A stretch of DNA of 64,000 nt from Flavobacterium zepuense (GTDB lineage: Bacteria > Bacteroidota > Bacteroidia > Flavobacteriales > Flavobacteriaceae): NCBI RefSeq assembly GCF_007097145.1, contig NZ_VJVZ01000004.1, positions 1 to 64,000 of the forward strand, read 5' to 3'. The position numbers and the translations under genes are program-made. Under the pieces are notes generated by a model. The model saw nothing but the letters and a program-made list of their open reading frames with translations. It was not told where the DNA came from and searched no databases. Shown one piece after another: positions 8,776 through 17,360 of this stretch. Positions within the stretch are counted from its first letter, which is position 1. Each line of letters opens with the position of its first letter.

Positions 8776-9882
8776 ATGCTTAACATTATTTTTTACGTTT
8801 TTGTTGCTGTTGTAGTTTTGCAAATGGTTTATTATCTGGTAATTTACGGAAAATTTGCCTTTGCCAAACCGCAGGACATCACCACTAAAAAGCTGCCGGT
8901 ATCGGTAATTGTTTGCGCTAAAAACGATTCTGAGAACGTAAAGCGACTTATACCATTGCTTGCTGCACAAAATTATCCTGATTTTGAGCTGGTACTCATA
9001 GACAACGCATCCAGCGACGATACACTTGATGTTTTTGAGGAGTTTGAACAGCAATACCTTAACATACGCCTTGTAAAAGTTGAGAATAACGAAGCTTTTT
9101 GGGGCAACAAAAAATATGCGCTTACCCTTGGTATTAAAGCCGCAAAAAAAGAATACTTGTTGTTTATAGATGCTAACTGTGTACCTAATTCACCCGAATG
9201 GATAGCCCACATGGCATCGCAGTTTACCATGAGCAAAACCATCATTCTTGGCTATGCAGCTTATGAGAAAAAGAAAAACTCGTTCCTTAATAAGATCATA
9301 CGGTATGATGGTGTGCTAAATGCCACACAATATTTTGCATGGGCAAAAGCCGGCAGGCCTTTTAATGGTAATGGCCGCAACCTTGCCTATAAAAAGGAAG
9401 AGTTCTTTAAAGTAAACGGCTACATCAACCACATGAAAATGCATATGGGCGAAGACTCTTTATTTATTAATGAGGTAGCTACCCCAAAAAATACAGCCAT
9501 TTGCTATACTCCGGAGAGCTTTACCTATCGCGAGAGTAAAAAATCGTTTAAAGGCTGGATAAAAGAAAAAAGGAAGAAAACCTATACGGCAAGCTTCTTC
9601 CGCTCGTTCGACCAGTTACAGATAAAAGCCTTTTACGTATCGCAATTAAGCTTTATTGTATTAGCTATAGTTTTGGCAGCATTACAGTTTAACTGGATGT
9701 TCCTCGTGCCTGTAATTGTATTGCGTTATATAATAAGCTGGGTAACCATGGCGCAAAGCGCTAAAAGGCTTCAGGAAAAAGATGCGGTTTACTGGTACCC
9801 TGTTATAGAAATTATTCTTATCTTCACACAGCTATATGTAAACTGTACCAATTTGTTCTCAAAGCAAGCGCATTGGAAATAA
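8776..9882 (+). CDS. Family 2 glycosyltransferase, membrane-anchored
   Basis: 368 residues: an N-terminal membrane helix (~1-24), a GT2 (GT-A fold) domain with VSVIVCAKND and the nucleotide-binding LIDNASSDDT, and two to three C-terminal hydrophobic helices (~290-365). Such enzymes transfer a sugar to a lipid or polysaccharide at the inner membrane; the substrate cannot be read. Its last 10 bases overlap the start of the sigma-factor gene, so the two are probably co-translated. Confidence 0.88.
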   Translation: MLNIIFYVFVAVVVLQMVYYLVIYGKFAFAKPQDITTKKLPVSVIVCAKNDSENVKRLIPLLAAQNYPDFELVLIDNASSDDTLDVFEEFEQQYLNIRLVKVENNEAFWGNKKYALTLGIKAAKKEYLLFIDANCVPNSPEWIAHMASQFTMSKTIILGYAAYEKKKNSFLNKIIRYDGVLNATQYFAWAKAGRPFNGNGRNLAYKKEEFFKVNGYINHMKMHMGEDSLFINEVATPKNTAICYTPESFTYRESKKSFKGWIKEKRKKTYTASFFRSFDQLQIKAFYVSQLSFIVLAIVLAALQFNWMFLVPVIVLRYIISWVTMAQSAKRLQEKDAVYWYPVIEIILIFTQLYVNCTNLFSKQAHWK

Positions 9883-10436
9883 ACTCTCAACTCATACAAA
9901 AAAACATTGAAAAGGCAAAAATGGGCGACCAGGTTGCCTTTACTTTTTTATTAGATTTTTTTTGGAATGAGGTTTACGGCTTCATGCTTAAGCGCACCCA
10001 AAACGAAACCGACACCGAAGATATTGTTATAGAAACCTTTAGCAAAGCGTTTGACAGGATAGCAACCTATAATCCTGATTATGCCTTTAACACCTGGCTT
10101 ATAGCTATTGCTAAAAATGTACACATAGACCTGTTGCGTAAAAAACGCTCCTCTTTATTTATAGAAATAACCGATGAAGAAGACAGCCGCGCCTACAACG
10201 TAGCCGACAGCTCCCCTTCTGCCGAAGATAACCTTATCAAGGAGCAAAATCTTTCGCGCCTGTTAGAATGCATTAAGCACCTTAAACCACAGTACCAGGA
10301 AGTAATACAATTGCGGTATTTTCAGGAGTTGAGTTACCAGGAAATTGCCAATCAGTTGGGTGAACCTTTAAATAACGTAAAGGTTAAACTGCTCAGGGCA
10401 AAAAAACTACTGCTTGAAATCATCACTAAAAAGTAA
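9873..10436 (+). CDS. RNA polymerase sigma-70 family (ECF-type) sigma factor
   Basis: 187 residues with a sigma-2 region (~24-92; EDIVIETFSKAFDRI, NTWLIAIAKN) and a sigma-4 helix-turn-helix (~131-183; LRYFQELSYQEIANQLG). There is no anti-sigma gene beside it. The chosen start is a TTG at 9873 inside the preceding gene, since homologous N termini precede the GDQVAF segment; an ATG at 9921 (residue 17) is the alternative. A 15-bp hairpin follows ~105 bases downstream. Confidence 0.9.
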   Translation: MEINSQLIQKNIEKAKMGDQVAFTFLLDFFWNEVYGFMLKRTQNETDTEDIVIETFSKAFDRIATYNPDYAFNTWLIAIAKNVHIDLLRKKRSSLFIEITDEEDSRAYNVADSSPSAEDNLIKEQNLSRLLECIKHLKPQYQEVIQLRYFQELSYQEIANQLGEPLNNVKVKLLRAKKLLLEIITKK

Positions 10437-10541
10437 TATTAAGGCTTAATTATCACCGATTTTTACTTTTATTGAAGTAAAACACTAAATCTGCTTCAGA
10501 TTAAATAAAAATCATCTTTATACTTCTGAATTTCAGCTTTT

Positions 10542-10575
10542 AGAACAATAAATTTTAAAGAAAATTTATTGTTCT
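10542..10575 (+). terminator. Perfect 15-bp hairpin, probable terminator
   Basis: The arm AGAACAATAAATTTT pairs perfectly with 10561-10575 across a 4-base loop (AAAG) and is followed by TTT. It is AT-rich, so it may instead be a regulatory hairpin in the leader of the downstream TonB gene. Confidence 0.55.
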
Positions 10576-10648
10576 TTTCATACTATGCGCGCCTTCTAAA
10601 TCGTTGTAGTGATATAATCTTAGTACAAACCAAAAATCACCAACAATT

Positions 10649-11482
10649 ATGTCAAAAGTAAGTGTATTCAACCACGCATGGATTGACTTAGTATTCGAAG
10701 GTCGTAATCAGGAGTACGGTGCCTATCAATTGCGCCGCCAGGACTCTAAAACAACGCTTATTGCCCTTTTTTCTGGCATAGGGCTTATGGTATGCCTCGT
10801 AGCCGTTCCTACAGCTATTAATTATTTTATACCAAAACAGGATGTAGCATCTGTAACACCTAATGATCCCGGGGTTATTGTAACATTAGATGACTTTAAA
10901 CCTCCTGTAGAAGAACCTGAGCCACCTATGCCGGAAACAGCGCCTGCGGCAGCTGCACCGCCCAGTATTACCCCTACTACAGAGTTGAAACCTATTGTAG
11001 CCACCAGTGAGCCTGTAGAATTTACAACTACTACCGAGGAGTTAAACACTGCCCCACCGGCCGCAACCACAACTGCCGGTAATGGCAGCGGTACGGTTAA
11101 TATTGGCCCGAGCGGCACAGTACCCGGCGGCACTGGTACAAATACTACCGGAACGGTTAGTGGCCCGGAAATAATTGAAAATGTTGTTGATGTAATGCCA
11201 CAATTTCCCGGAGGCTTAGAACGCTTTTACTCCGAAGTTGGAAAAAGGTTCCGCACGCCTGAGAACGACAGCGAAACAACATTAAAAGTATACGTATCGT
11301 TTGTAGTAGAGAAAGACGGCAGCATGACCAACCTTAAAGTACTGCGCGACCCCTGCAACTGTATGGGTAAAGAAGCACTAAGGGTATTAAACTCTATTAA
11401 AACCAAATGGGAGCCCGGTAAGAAAAAGGGTGTTACGGTAAGAACAGCCTACAACCTGCCCATTACGGTAAATTTAAAATAG
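10649..11482 (+). CDS. TonB-family energy transducer
   Basis: 277 residues: a cytoplasmic N terminus with the flavobacterial signature (RNQEYGAYQLRR), one membrane helix (~37-57), a Pro/Glu- and Thr/Gly-rich periplasmic spacer (~80-170), and a C-terminal TonB domain (~185-277; VYVSFVVEKDGS, L.VLRDP). It should couple the proton-motive force through ExbBD to outer-membrane receptors such as the SusC protein in this window; no exbB/exbD gene is nearby. C145-type cysteines (DPCNCMG) near the end are typical of this phylum's TonB domains. Confidence 0.9.
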   Translation: MSKVSVFNHAWIDLVFEGRNQEYGAYQLRRQDSKTTLIALFSGIGLMVCLVAVPTAINYFIPKQDVASVTPNDPGVIVTLDDFKPPVEEPEPPMPETAPAAAAPPSITPTTELKPIVATSEPVEFTTTTEELNTAPPAATTTAGNGSGTVNIGPSGTVPGGTGTNTTGTVSGPEIIENVVDVMPQFPGGLERFYSEVGKRFRTPENDSETTLKVYVSFVVEKDGSMTNLKVLRDPCNCMGKEALRVLNSIKTKWEPGKKKGVTVRTAYNLPITVNLK

Positions 11483-11489
11483 ATAACTG

Positions 11490-11507
11490 CGGCTCCACAT
11501 GGAGCCG
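11490..11507 (+). terminator. Terminator after the TonB gene
   Basis: A 7-bp GC stem (CGGCTCC/GGAGCCG) with loop ACAT is followed by TTTTCGTTT, 7 bases past the stop. Confidence 0.85.
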
Positions 11508-11586
11508 TTTTCGTTTAAATCAGTTTCTGTAATAAATAACAAAAAGTATCTTAATATACCATTTTTGGAAACCATACGTTTTAGCC

Positions 11587-11613
11587 TTGTATGCAAAATA
11601 AACCTTATCTTTG
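11587..11613 (+). promoter_or_regulatory. lipA promoter (TTG - TATCTTTG)
   Basis: TTG at 11587-11589 and TATCTTTG at 11606-11613 are 16 bases apart. The -7 box ends 20 bases before the lipA ATG. Confidence 0.65.
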
Positions 11614-11633
11614 CACTCTAAAGTTTTTACTCT

Positions 11634-12524
11634 ATGGAAACTGTATTAGATACATTAAGGCCTGTTGCTGCTAACGGCCTGCTTACTCAAAAACCAAAAT
11701 GGCTTAGGGTTAAACTACCTACCGGCCAAAAATATACTGAACTGCGCGGACTTGTAGATAAATACAAGCTTAATACCATATGTACATCGGGCAGCTGCCC
11801 AAACATGGGCGAATGCTGGGGCGAGGGTACCGCTACTTTTATGATACTGGGCAACACCTGCACCCGCTCTTGCGGCTTTTGCGGCGTTAAGACCGGAAGG
11901 CCGGAAACGGTTGACTGGGATGAGCCGGAAAAAGTGGCGCGCTCTATTAAAATAATGAATATTAAGCATGCCGTTGTTACCAGTGTAGACCGTGACGACC
12001 TTAAAGATATGGGCTCAATCATTTGGGCAGAGACCGTTAAGGCAATCCGCAGGATGAACCCTACTACCACACTTGAAACCCTGATACCGGATTTTCAGGG
12101 AATAGAACGCCACCTTGACCGTATTGTAGCTGTTGCCCCGGAAGTGGTATCACACAATATGGAAACTGTTAAAAGGCTAACCCGCGAAGTACGCATACAG
12201 GCTAAATACGAGCGTAGTTTAGAGGTGCTTAACTACCTTAAACAATCGGGTATTAACCGTACAAAAACCGGACTTATGCTTGGCCTTGGCGAAACCGAAG
12301 CCGAAGTATTGCAAACTATGGAAGACCTGCGCAATGTTAAGCTGGATGTGCTTACCATTGGCCAGTATTTACAACCAAGTAAAAAACACCTGCCTGTAAA
12401 AGAGTTTATAACTCCGGACCAGTTTAAAAAATACGAGACCATAGGCCTGGAAATGGGCTTTAGGCACGTAGAAAGCGGTGCATTGGTACGTTCATCTTAC
12501 AAGGCACAAAAGCATATTTTATAA
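11634..12524 (+). CDS. lipA: Lipoyl synthase
   Basis: Radical-SAM enzyme that inserts two sulfurs into protein-bound octanoyl groups to make lipoate. Residues C50, C55 and C61 bind the auxiliary iron-sulfur cluster. C76xxxC80xxC83 binds the SAM cluster, and the conserved RSSY is at 286-289. The 296-residue length is normal. Its partner lipB lies in this window at 55.7 kb rather than beside it. Confidence 0.98.
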   Translation: METVLDTLRPVAANGLLTQKPKWLRVKLPTGQKYTELRGLVDKYKLNTICTSGSCPNMGECWGEGTATFMILGNTCTRSCGFCGVKTGRPETVDWDEPEKVARSIKIMNIKHAVVTSVDRDDLKDMGSIIWAETVKAIRRMNPTTTLETLIPDFQGIERHLDRIVAVAPEVVSHNMETVKRLTREVRIQAKYERSLEVLNYLKQSGINRTKTGLMLGLGETEAEVLQTMEDLRNVKLDVLTIGQYLQPSKKHLPVKEFITPDQFKKYETIGLEMGFRHVESGALVRSSYKAQKHIL

Positions 12525-12536
12525 TAGCACCCTGCA

Positions 12537-13265
12537 ATGAGGATACCGTTGCTGTACATCCCAAAAACAGGGATTAAAAAGTTTTTATATATTGATAAGC
12601 AGTATAACGCATCACGGCTTATATTACCTATAGGCTGTGATTGCCACCCTGCTTATTGCCTTCAAAAACTACACATAAGGCAACATAGTTTTCCGTTCGA
12701 CTGGCTTAATATTACACCTGTAAAAACCATAAGCTATGTGTTGGAAAACATAAATACCAATTTTATCTTTTTTCTTGAAAATTTAGCACCAAATGATGCA
12801 GGCAATATTGTTTCTGCCACCTATCCTTTTGCAGAATTCATTCACGAAAAAGACCTGGACACTAATCCTAAAACACAACAAAAATTTGTCCGTCGTCAAA
12901 AGCGCTTTTTAGAAGTTTTGGCAAACGAACCTGTAGATTTACTTTTAAATATACCAGCTTCAGAAATACAGAGTCAACAGGATGTTGATTACTTTCATCA
13001 ATCGGTAACAGATTTAGCTGCTGCTATTAAAAGCAACGACAGGATTTGCATTTATATTAGGTATGACGAAAATCTGAATGAAAACGCTGTTTTAACCAAC
13101 ACCTTTACAACACAGCTTTTAAAATTACCTAAAGTCACTATTACCCAGTACTGCCGCAGTTTTAGCCATTATGGCATCTGGGGCAACCCCAATAAATATC
13201 CGCAGATACTTGCATCGCTTGGGATTAAGCTGCAAAAAAAATTCCCTAAAATATACATCAAATAA
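12537..13265 (+). CDS. DUF1796-type putative cysteine peptidase
   Basis: 242 residues. The N-terminal segment IGCDCHPAYCLQ followed by SFPFDW (51-56) fits the DUF1796 family, predicted to be papain-like, with the Cys cluster (C34, C36, C41) as possible nucleophile. A distal FSHYGIWG could supply the His. It starts 12 bases after lipA and ends 2 bases before the GAPDH gene, so it sits in a lipA-gapA operon. Family assignment is by motif recognition only. Confidence 0.65.
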   Translation: MRIPLLYIPKTGIKKFLYIDKQYNASRLILPIGCDCHPAYCLQKLHIRQHSFPFDWLNITPVKTISYVLENINTNFIFFLENLAPNDAGNIVSATYPFAEFIHEKDLDTNPKTQQKFVRRQKRFLEVLANEPVDLLLNIPASEIQSQQDVDYFHQSVTDLAAAIKSNDRICIYIRYDENLNENAVLTNTFTTQLLKLPKVTITQYCRSFSHYGIWGNPNKYPQILASLGIKLQKKFPKIYIK

Positions 13266-13267
13266 AA

Positions 13268-14263
13268 ATGAAGATAAAAATTGCTATAAATGGTTTTGGC
13301 CGCATAGGACGGAACCTTTTCAGGCTCCTGCTCAACCACCCTGCTATAGAGGTAGCTGCTATAAATGATATTGCCGATGCCCGCACTATGGCACATCTTA
13401 TAAAATACGACAGCATACACGGCGTTTTGCCTTATGATGTGTCTCATACTGATGATGCTATCATTATAGATGAAATTTCTTACCCCTATATTTGCAAAAA
13501 AGATGTAGCTGATATAAACTGGGCTGCCCATAACATTGATATTGTTGTAGAGTCTACAGGGCGCTTTAAAACGCTTGATGATGCACAGCAGCATATTAAC
13601 TCAGGCGCTAAAAAGGTTATTTTATCTGCCCCGCCCGAAGACGACCGCATTAAAACCGTTGTTTTAGGGGTTAATGAACATATTTTAGATGGGTCTGAAA
13701 CTATTATCTCCAATGCCAGCTGTACCACCAACAATGCTGCGCCAATGATGAAGATCATTAACGAGCTGTGCGGTATAGAACAAGCCTATATTACAACGGT
13801 GCACTCCTATACTACCGACCAAAGCCTGCACGACCAGCCGCATAAAGACCTGCGCAGGGCACGTGCTGCATCGCAGTCTATTGTGCCTACTACAACTGGT
13901 GCTGCAAAAGCGCTAACGCGTATTTTTCCTGAGTTTATTGGCAAAATAGGTGGCGGTGGTATTCGTGTACCCGTGCCCGATGGCTCGCTGACCGATATTA
14001 CCTGCTACGTTAAACGCGAAGTTAGCATAGAAGAAATTAACGCCGCTTTTAGGGCCGCTGCCGATGGTTATTTAAAAGGCATACTTGCCTATACCGAAGA
14101 CCCTATTGTGAGCGTAGACGTGATAGGAAACCGCAACTCGTGCCTGTTTGACGCACAGCTAACATCGGTTATAGATAAAATGGTAAAAGTAGTAGGATGG
14201 TATGATAACGAGATTGGCTATTCATCAAGAATAATCGACCTGGTTTTGTATATGGAGCGATAG
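13268..14263 (+). CDS. gap: Type I glyceraldehyde-3-phosphate dehydrogenase
   Basis: Glycolytic enzyme oxidising glyceraldehyde 3-phosphate to 1,3-bisphosphoglycerate. It has the Rossmann motif NGFGRIGRN (8-16), Asp34 favouring NAD, catalytic Cys152 in ASCTTN and His179. The family motif ASCTTNCLAP reads ASCTTNNAAP here, so the second Cys is replaced by Asn while the catalytic Cys remains. 331 residues is a normal length. Flavobacteria often carry two GAPDH copies, so this may be the secondary one. Confidence 0.95.
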   Translation: MKIKIAINGFGRIGRNLFRLLLNHPAIEVAAINDIADARTMAHLIKYDSIHGVLPYDVSHTDDAIIIDEISYPYICKKDVADINWAAHNIDIVVESTGRFKTLDDAQQHINSGAKKVILSAPPEDDRIKTVVLGVNEHILDGSETIISNASCTTNNAAPMMKIINELCGIEQAYITTVHSYTTDQSLHDQPHKDLRRARAASQSIVPTTTGAAKALTRIFPEFIGKIGGGGIRVPVPDGSLTDITCYVKREVSIEEINAAFRAAADGYLKGILAYTEDPIVSVDVIGNRNSCLFDAQLTSVIDKMVKVVGWYDNEIGYSSRIIDLVLYMER

Positions 14264-14689
14264 GTTTATTTCGCAAAGTTTCACAAAGAAGGCACAAAGT
14301 TCCGCAAAGTTATTTGCTATTTTCACACATAGTTATTGCGAGCGTAGCGAGCTTTCTGCCTTATCTATTACTCGTTTAAATAATGAGACTGCCACGGTCG
14401 TACCTCCCTCGCAGTGACAGTACGAGAAGAAGGGAAAATCTACAATATTATTTTCTATGAAGATTCCTCAATTCCGCTGCGCCACATTCGGAAACCTAAC
14501 GTAGTGGTTCGGCTTAGCCATGAAACAAACGTTATTCCATTTCGACCGTAGGGAGAAATCTCAATTTAATAAAACATTTTTTAAGAGATTCTTCGACTTC
14601 GTTGCACTTCGCTCAGAATGACACACCATGCCTATTCAACAGCGTAAGATATGATTGTCTCACTACTGAAAACTGCGACTCCCTACTAT
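14264..14689. repeat. Gene-free region built from dispersed-repeat-like fragments
   Basis: There is no coding frame in these 426 bases. It contains several words known as intergenic repeats in Bacteroidota genomes: a CGCAAAGTTTC/GGCACAAAG stretch (~14270-14310), TTGCGAGCGTAGCGAG (~14336-14351), TTTCGACCGTAGGGAGAAATC (~14540-14562, counted as one run) and TTCGACTTCG...TCGCTCAGAATGACA (~14591-14622). No second copies occur in this window, so the repeat nature rests on prior knowledge. It separates convergent gap and the pseudouridine synthase gene. Confidence 0.5.
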
Positions 14690-15526
14690 CTAATCACTTC
14701 TCCTAAAATTATTCCTGCTGCCGGCATTGCCCGGGCGGCTTGCGGGATTTCCCGGCCTTATAACCCTGTCGCTATTTTTAACTTCAGGTTTGGGCAAGCT
14801 GGCCTCTTCGGTTTTACTTGAAGGCTCAATTAAGGTATTAAGTTCCTGTATCTCGGCCGGGGTAAGCTCGCGGTAGCGGCCAACCGGAACATCAAGCGAA
14901 ATATTTATAATACGGGTACGCTTAAGCGCGGTAACATCATATCCTAAATATTCGCACATGCGCCTTATCTGGCGGTTAAGCCCTTGGGTAAGTATTATTT
15001 TAAAGATATATTTACTTACCTGCTCTACATGGCATTTTCGGGTAACTGTGTCTAAAATAGGTACGCCATTGCTCATACGCTCAATAAACCTATCGGTTAT
15101 AGGACGGTTAACAGTAACAATATATTCTTTTTCGTGGTTGTTGCGGGCGCGGAGTATCTTATTTACAATATCACCATCATCGGTCATAAAAATAAGGCCT
15201 TCACTGGCTTTATCAAGCCTGCCTATAGGGAAGATGCGCTTAGGGTAATTTATATAGTCAACAATATTATTGTGCACCTCCAAATTAGTGGTGCACTCAA
15301 TACCCACCGGTTTGTTGAAGGCGAGATAGGTATGCCTGCCTTTTTTTTCGGTTATAAGTTTGCCATCAATACGCACTTCATCGGCAGGGGTAACTTTAGT
15401 TCCCATCTCCGGCACTATACCGTTTAGGGTAACTCGACCCTCCTCAATAAGGCGGTCGGCTTCCCTGCGCGAGCAGTAACCCGTTTCAGATATAAATTTA
15501 TTAAGGCGTTTTAACTCTTCTTCCAT
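14690..15526 (-). CDS. rluF: RluF-type 23S rRNA pseudouridine synthase
   Basis: 278 residues: an N-terminal S4 RNA-binding domain (~7-55; LNKFISETGYCSRREAD), then an RsuA/RluB/E/F catalytic domain with FNKPVG (70-75) and GRLDKASEGL (102-111, catalytic Asp105), plus RQIRRMCEYLGY. A basic, Pro/Arg/Asn-rich tail (~245-278) is added, as often seen in flavobacteria. The RluF assignment over RluB rests on the overall pattern. It is 13 bases downstream of the hydrolase gene, with a -7 box in between. Confidence 0.85.
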   Translation of the reverse strand: MEEELKRLNKFISETGYCSRREADRLIEEGRVTLNGIVPEMGTKVTPADEVRIDGKLITEKKGRHTYLAFNKPVGIECTTNLEVHNNIVDYINYPKRIFPIGRLDKASEGLIFMTDDGDIVNKILRARNNHEKEYIVTVNRPITDRFIERMSNGVPILDTVTRKCHVEQVSKYIFKIILTQGLNRQIRRMCEYLGYDVTALKRTRIINISLDVPVGRYRELTPAEIQELNTLIEPSSKTEEASLPKPEVKNSDRVIRPGNPASRPGNAGSRNNFRRSD

Positions 15527-15530
15527 ATTG

Positions 15531-15538
15531 CAAAGTTA
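15531..15538 (-). promoter_or_regulatory. -7 box (TAACTTTG) only 4 bases before rluF
   Basis: TAnnTTTG match in the 13-base gap after the hydrolase gene. Transcription would begin at or next to the ATG, giving a leaderless or near-leaderless transcript. Confidence 0.45.
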
Positions 15539-15539
15539 C

Positions 15540-16391
15540 TTATTTCCCGTCAAACAAAAACGAATAGATCCTGGTGTAAAGTTTATCATCATGCATACTG
15601 TGGCCAAGCCCTTTAGTTTGCACAAAATCGGCAGTGGGCCAGGCAGCGGCAATCTTTTTACCCTCTTTAAAGGCTACCGTTTTATCATTAACGTCATGGG
15701 CAATTAACCCTTTAATCTTAATTTTAGATGCAAACAAACTACCCGAGAACTCGTCAGTCTTAATCTTAAGATTTTCCAGAAAATGCTTGTTGAGCAACTT
15801 AAATACATTGCCATTAAGGCTTAGCAGGCCAATGTAATTATTAAGGATTGAATTAAAATCGCAAGGGGCACCCATAATCACCATTTTTTCGATACTATTA
15901 TCAGGATAATGCGACTGGTAATATAATGCTGTAGCACCACCAAGTGAATGCCCCACCATGTATTGTGGCTTTTGTTGCCTTACCAGCACATCTATAAATT
16001 CTGCATACTGCGGAATATTAAATTCAGTCCCTGATGACAACCCATGTGCAGGGGCATCCAGAGCTATAATAGTGCATCCCGCTTTTTTAAGGTAGGTAAT
16101 AAACAATTTCCAACGCGATGCGTTACTTTCCCACCCATGTACAAGGAGTACTTTGCAATCGTTTGTACCTTTCCATGTGTAGGTTTGAAAGATAAAATCG
16201 TTATGGGTAACCATTTTAGCCTCGGCCTCCCTAAGTACCGATGGCAAACTATCTTTTAAAAGCCTTCCATCCCTGGGCTCGCTAAAAAATTTGTAGGCAA
16301 GCCTGGTGGCTTTTTGCGGCGCAAGGTAACTAAGTATGTTAATGTATAGTCCTATAAGTTTGGCAAGGACAAAAGTGAGCAGTCTCTGCAT
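15540..16391 (-). CDS. Alpha/beta-hydrolase fold protein
   Basis: 283 residues with a short hydrophobic N terminus (~5-25). It has the oxyanion HGW segment (85-87), LDAPAHG, the nucleophile elbow GHSLGG (Ser149) and a C-terminal catalytic His264 in GLGHSMHDD. An Asp in AHDVND could complete the triad. The substrate is unknown; an esterase or lipase-like role is likely. A terminator separates it from the zinc-ribbon-family gene upstream. Confidence 0.88.
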   Translation of the reverse strand: MQRLLTFVLAKLIGLYINILSYLAPQKATRLAYKFFSEPRDGRLLKDSLPSVLREAEAKMVTHNDFIFQTYTWKGTNDCKVLLVHGWESNASRWKLFITYLKKAGCTIIALDAPAHGLSSGTEFNIPQYAEFIDVLVRQQKPQYMVGHSLGGATALYYQSHYPDNSIEKMVIMGAPCDFNSILNNYIGLLSLNGNVFKLLNKHFLENLKIKTDEFSGSLFASKIKIKGLIAHDVNDKTVAFKEGKKIAAAWPTADFVQTKGLGHSMHDDKLYTRIYSFLFDGK

Positions 16392-16404
16392 GGCTATTAT
16401 TAAA

Positions 16405-16426
16405 AAGCCCCGCGGGTGCGGGGCTT
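16405..16426 (-). terminator. Terminator after the coiled-coil protein gene
   Basis: A 9-bp GC-rich stem (AAGCCCCGC/GCGGGGCTT) with a 4-base loop and T-run on the minus strand, 7 bases past the stop at 16433. It lies just ahead of the hydrolase ATG. Confidence 0.9.
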
Positions 16427-16432
16427 AAAGTA

Positions 16433-17212
16433 TTATATTTTTGCAAATAATTGCTCCATTTTTTCTCTTTCCTCTTCCGCAAGCGAACTGTCTACAAGAA
16501 TCCTTCCGCTGTGCTCATCGGTAATGATTTTTTTACGGGCAGCAATTTCCATCTGGGTTTGCGGCGGTATTGTAAAGAAAGAACCTGCAGATGCGCCCCT
16601 TTCTATAGAAACCACAGCTAGCCCGTTACGAACGCTGGTCCTTATCCTGTTATAAGCAGCAAGAAGCCTTTCCTCTATTTGCGCCTGGTATTCGGCCGAT
16701 TTTTCTGCAAGAAAGTTTTCTTCTTTCTCCGTTTCCTGCATTATAGCATCAAGCTCAGATTTTTTGTGGCCAAGGTGGTTGCTCTTAGCATCAAGTTTTT
16801 CCTGGCTTTGAGCAATAGTATCTTTTTTAAAGTCTATCGAAGCCCTCATTTCTTTAATGTGCTTTTCCGCAAGCTGTATTTCAAGCTCCTGAAATTCAAC
16901 CTCTTTAGTAAGGGAGTTGAACTCACGGTTATTGCGCACATTTTTTTGCTGTTCAGTATATTTTTTTATGGCAGCTTTATGGTCTTCAATAGCAGCTTTT
17001 TTATCTTTAATCTGCTCTTCTATAGACTCAAGGTCGCTTTTTAGTTTATCAAGCCTTGTGCTCAGTCCCGCTACTTCATCTTCAAGGTCTTCAACCTCAA
17101 GCGGAAGTTCACCTCTCACGTTCCTGATCTCATCAATTCTTGAATCAATTAACTGTAAATCATAAAGTGCCCTTAATTTGTCCTCAACACTTAGTTCCTT
17201 GATATTCGCCAT
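16433..17212 (-). CDS. Zinc-ribbon-family coiled-coil protein that has lost its zinc cysteines
   Basis: 259 residues. Residues ~15-175 are a long coiled coil (heptads rich in E, K and L). The C-terminal segment IERGASAGSFFTIPPQ...TDEHSGRILVD aligns with the DUF164/C4 zinc-ribbon family (CxxC...CxxCGRIL). All four metal-ligand positions here are Ser, Ala or Thr, and the protein contains no Cys in that domain. In many bacteria the gene is beside nif3, as here. Its function is unknown. Confidence 0.85.
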   Translation of the reverse strand: MANIKELSVEDKLRALYDLQLIDSRIDEIRNVRGELPLEVEDLEDEVAGLSTRLDKLKSDLESIEEQIKDKKAAIEDHKAAIKKYTEQQKNVRNNREFNSLTKEVEFQELEIQLAEKHIKEMRASIDFKKDTIAQSQEKLDAKSNHLGHKKSELDAIMQETEKEENFLAEKSAEYQAQIEERLLAAYNRIRTSVRNGLAVVSIERGASAGSFFTIPPQTQMEIAARKKIITDEHSGRILVDSSLAEEEREKMEQLFAKI

Positions 17213-17261
17213 ATTTATATGTACTTAACTGGATTTGTATTATCTTCCTGTAAAATGATTG

Positions 17262-17294
17262 CAAAATTAGGGATTTTTTCCTTATGAAAATCAA
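17262..17294 (-). promoter_or_regulatory. Promoter of the coiled-coil protein gene (TTG - N22 - TAATTTTG)
   Basis: On the minus strand TTG (17294-17292) and TAATTTTG (17269-17262) are 22 bases apart. The -7 box ends 49 bases before the ATG. Confidence 0.55.
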
Positions 17295-17360
17295 CTAAAT
17301 ATTTTTTTGTGCTAATGCCCTTATTTTTCAATATGTAACCTTGTTACTTACTCTTACAAA

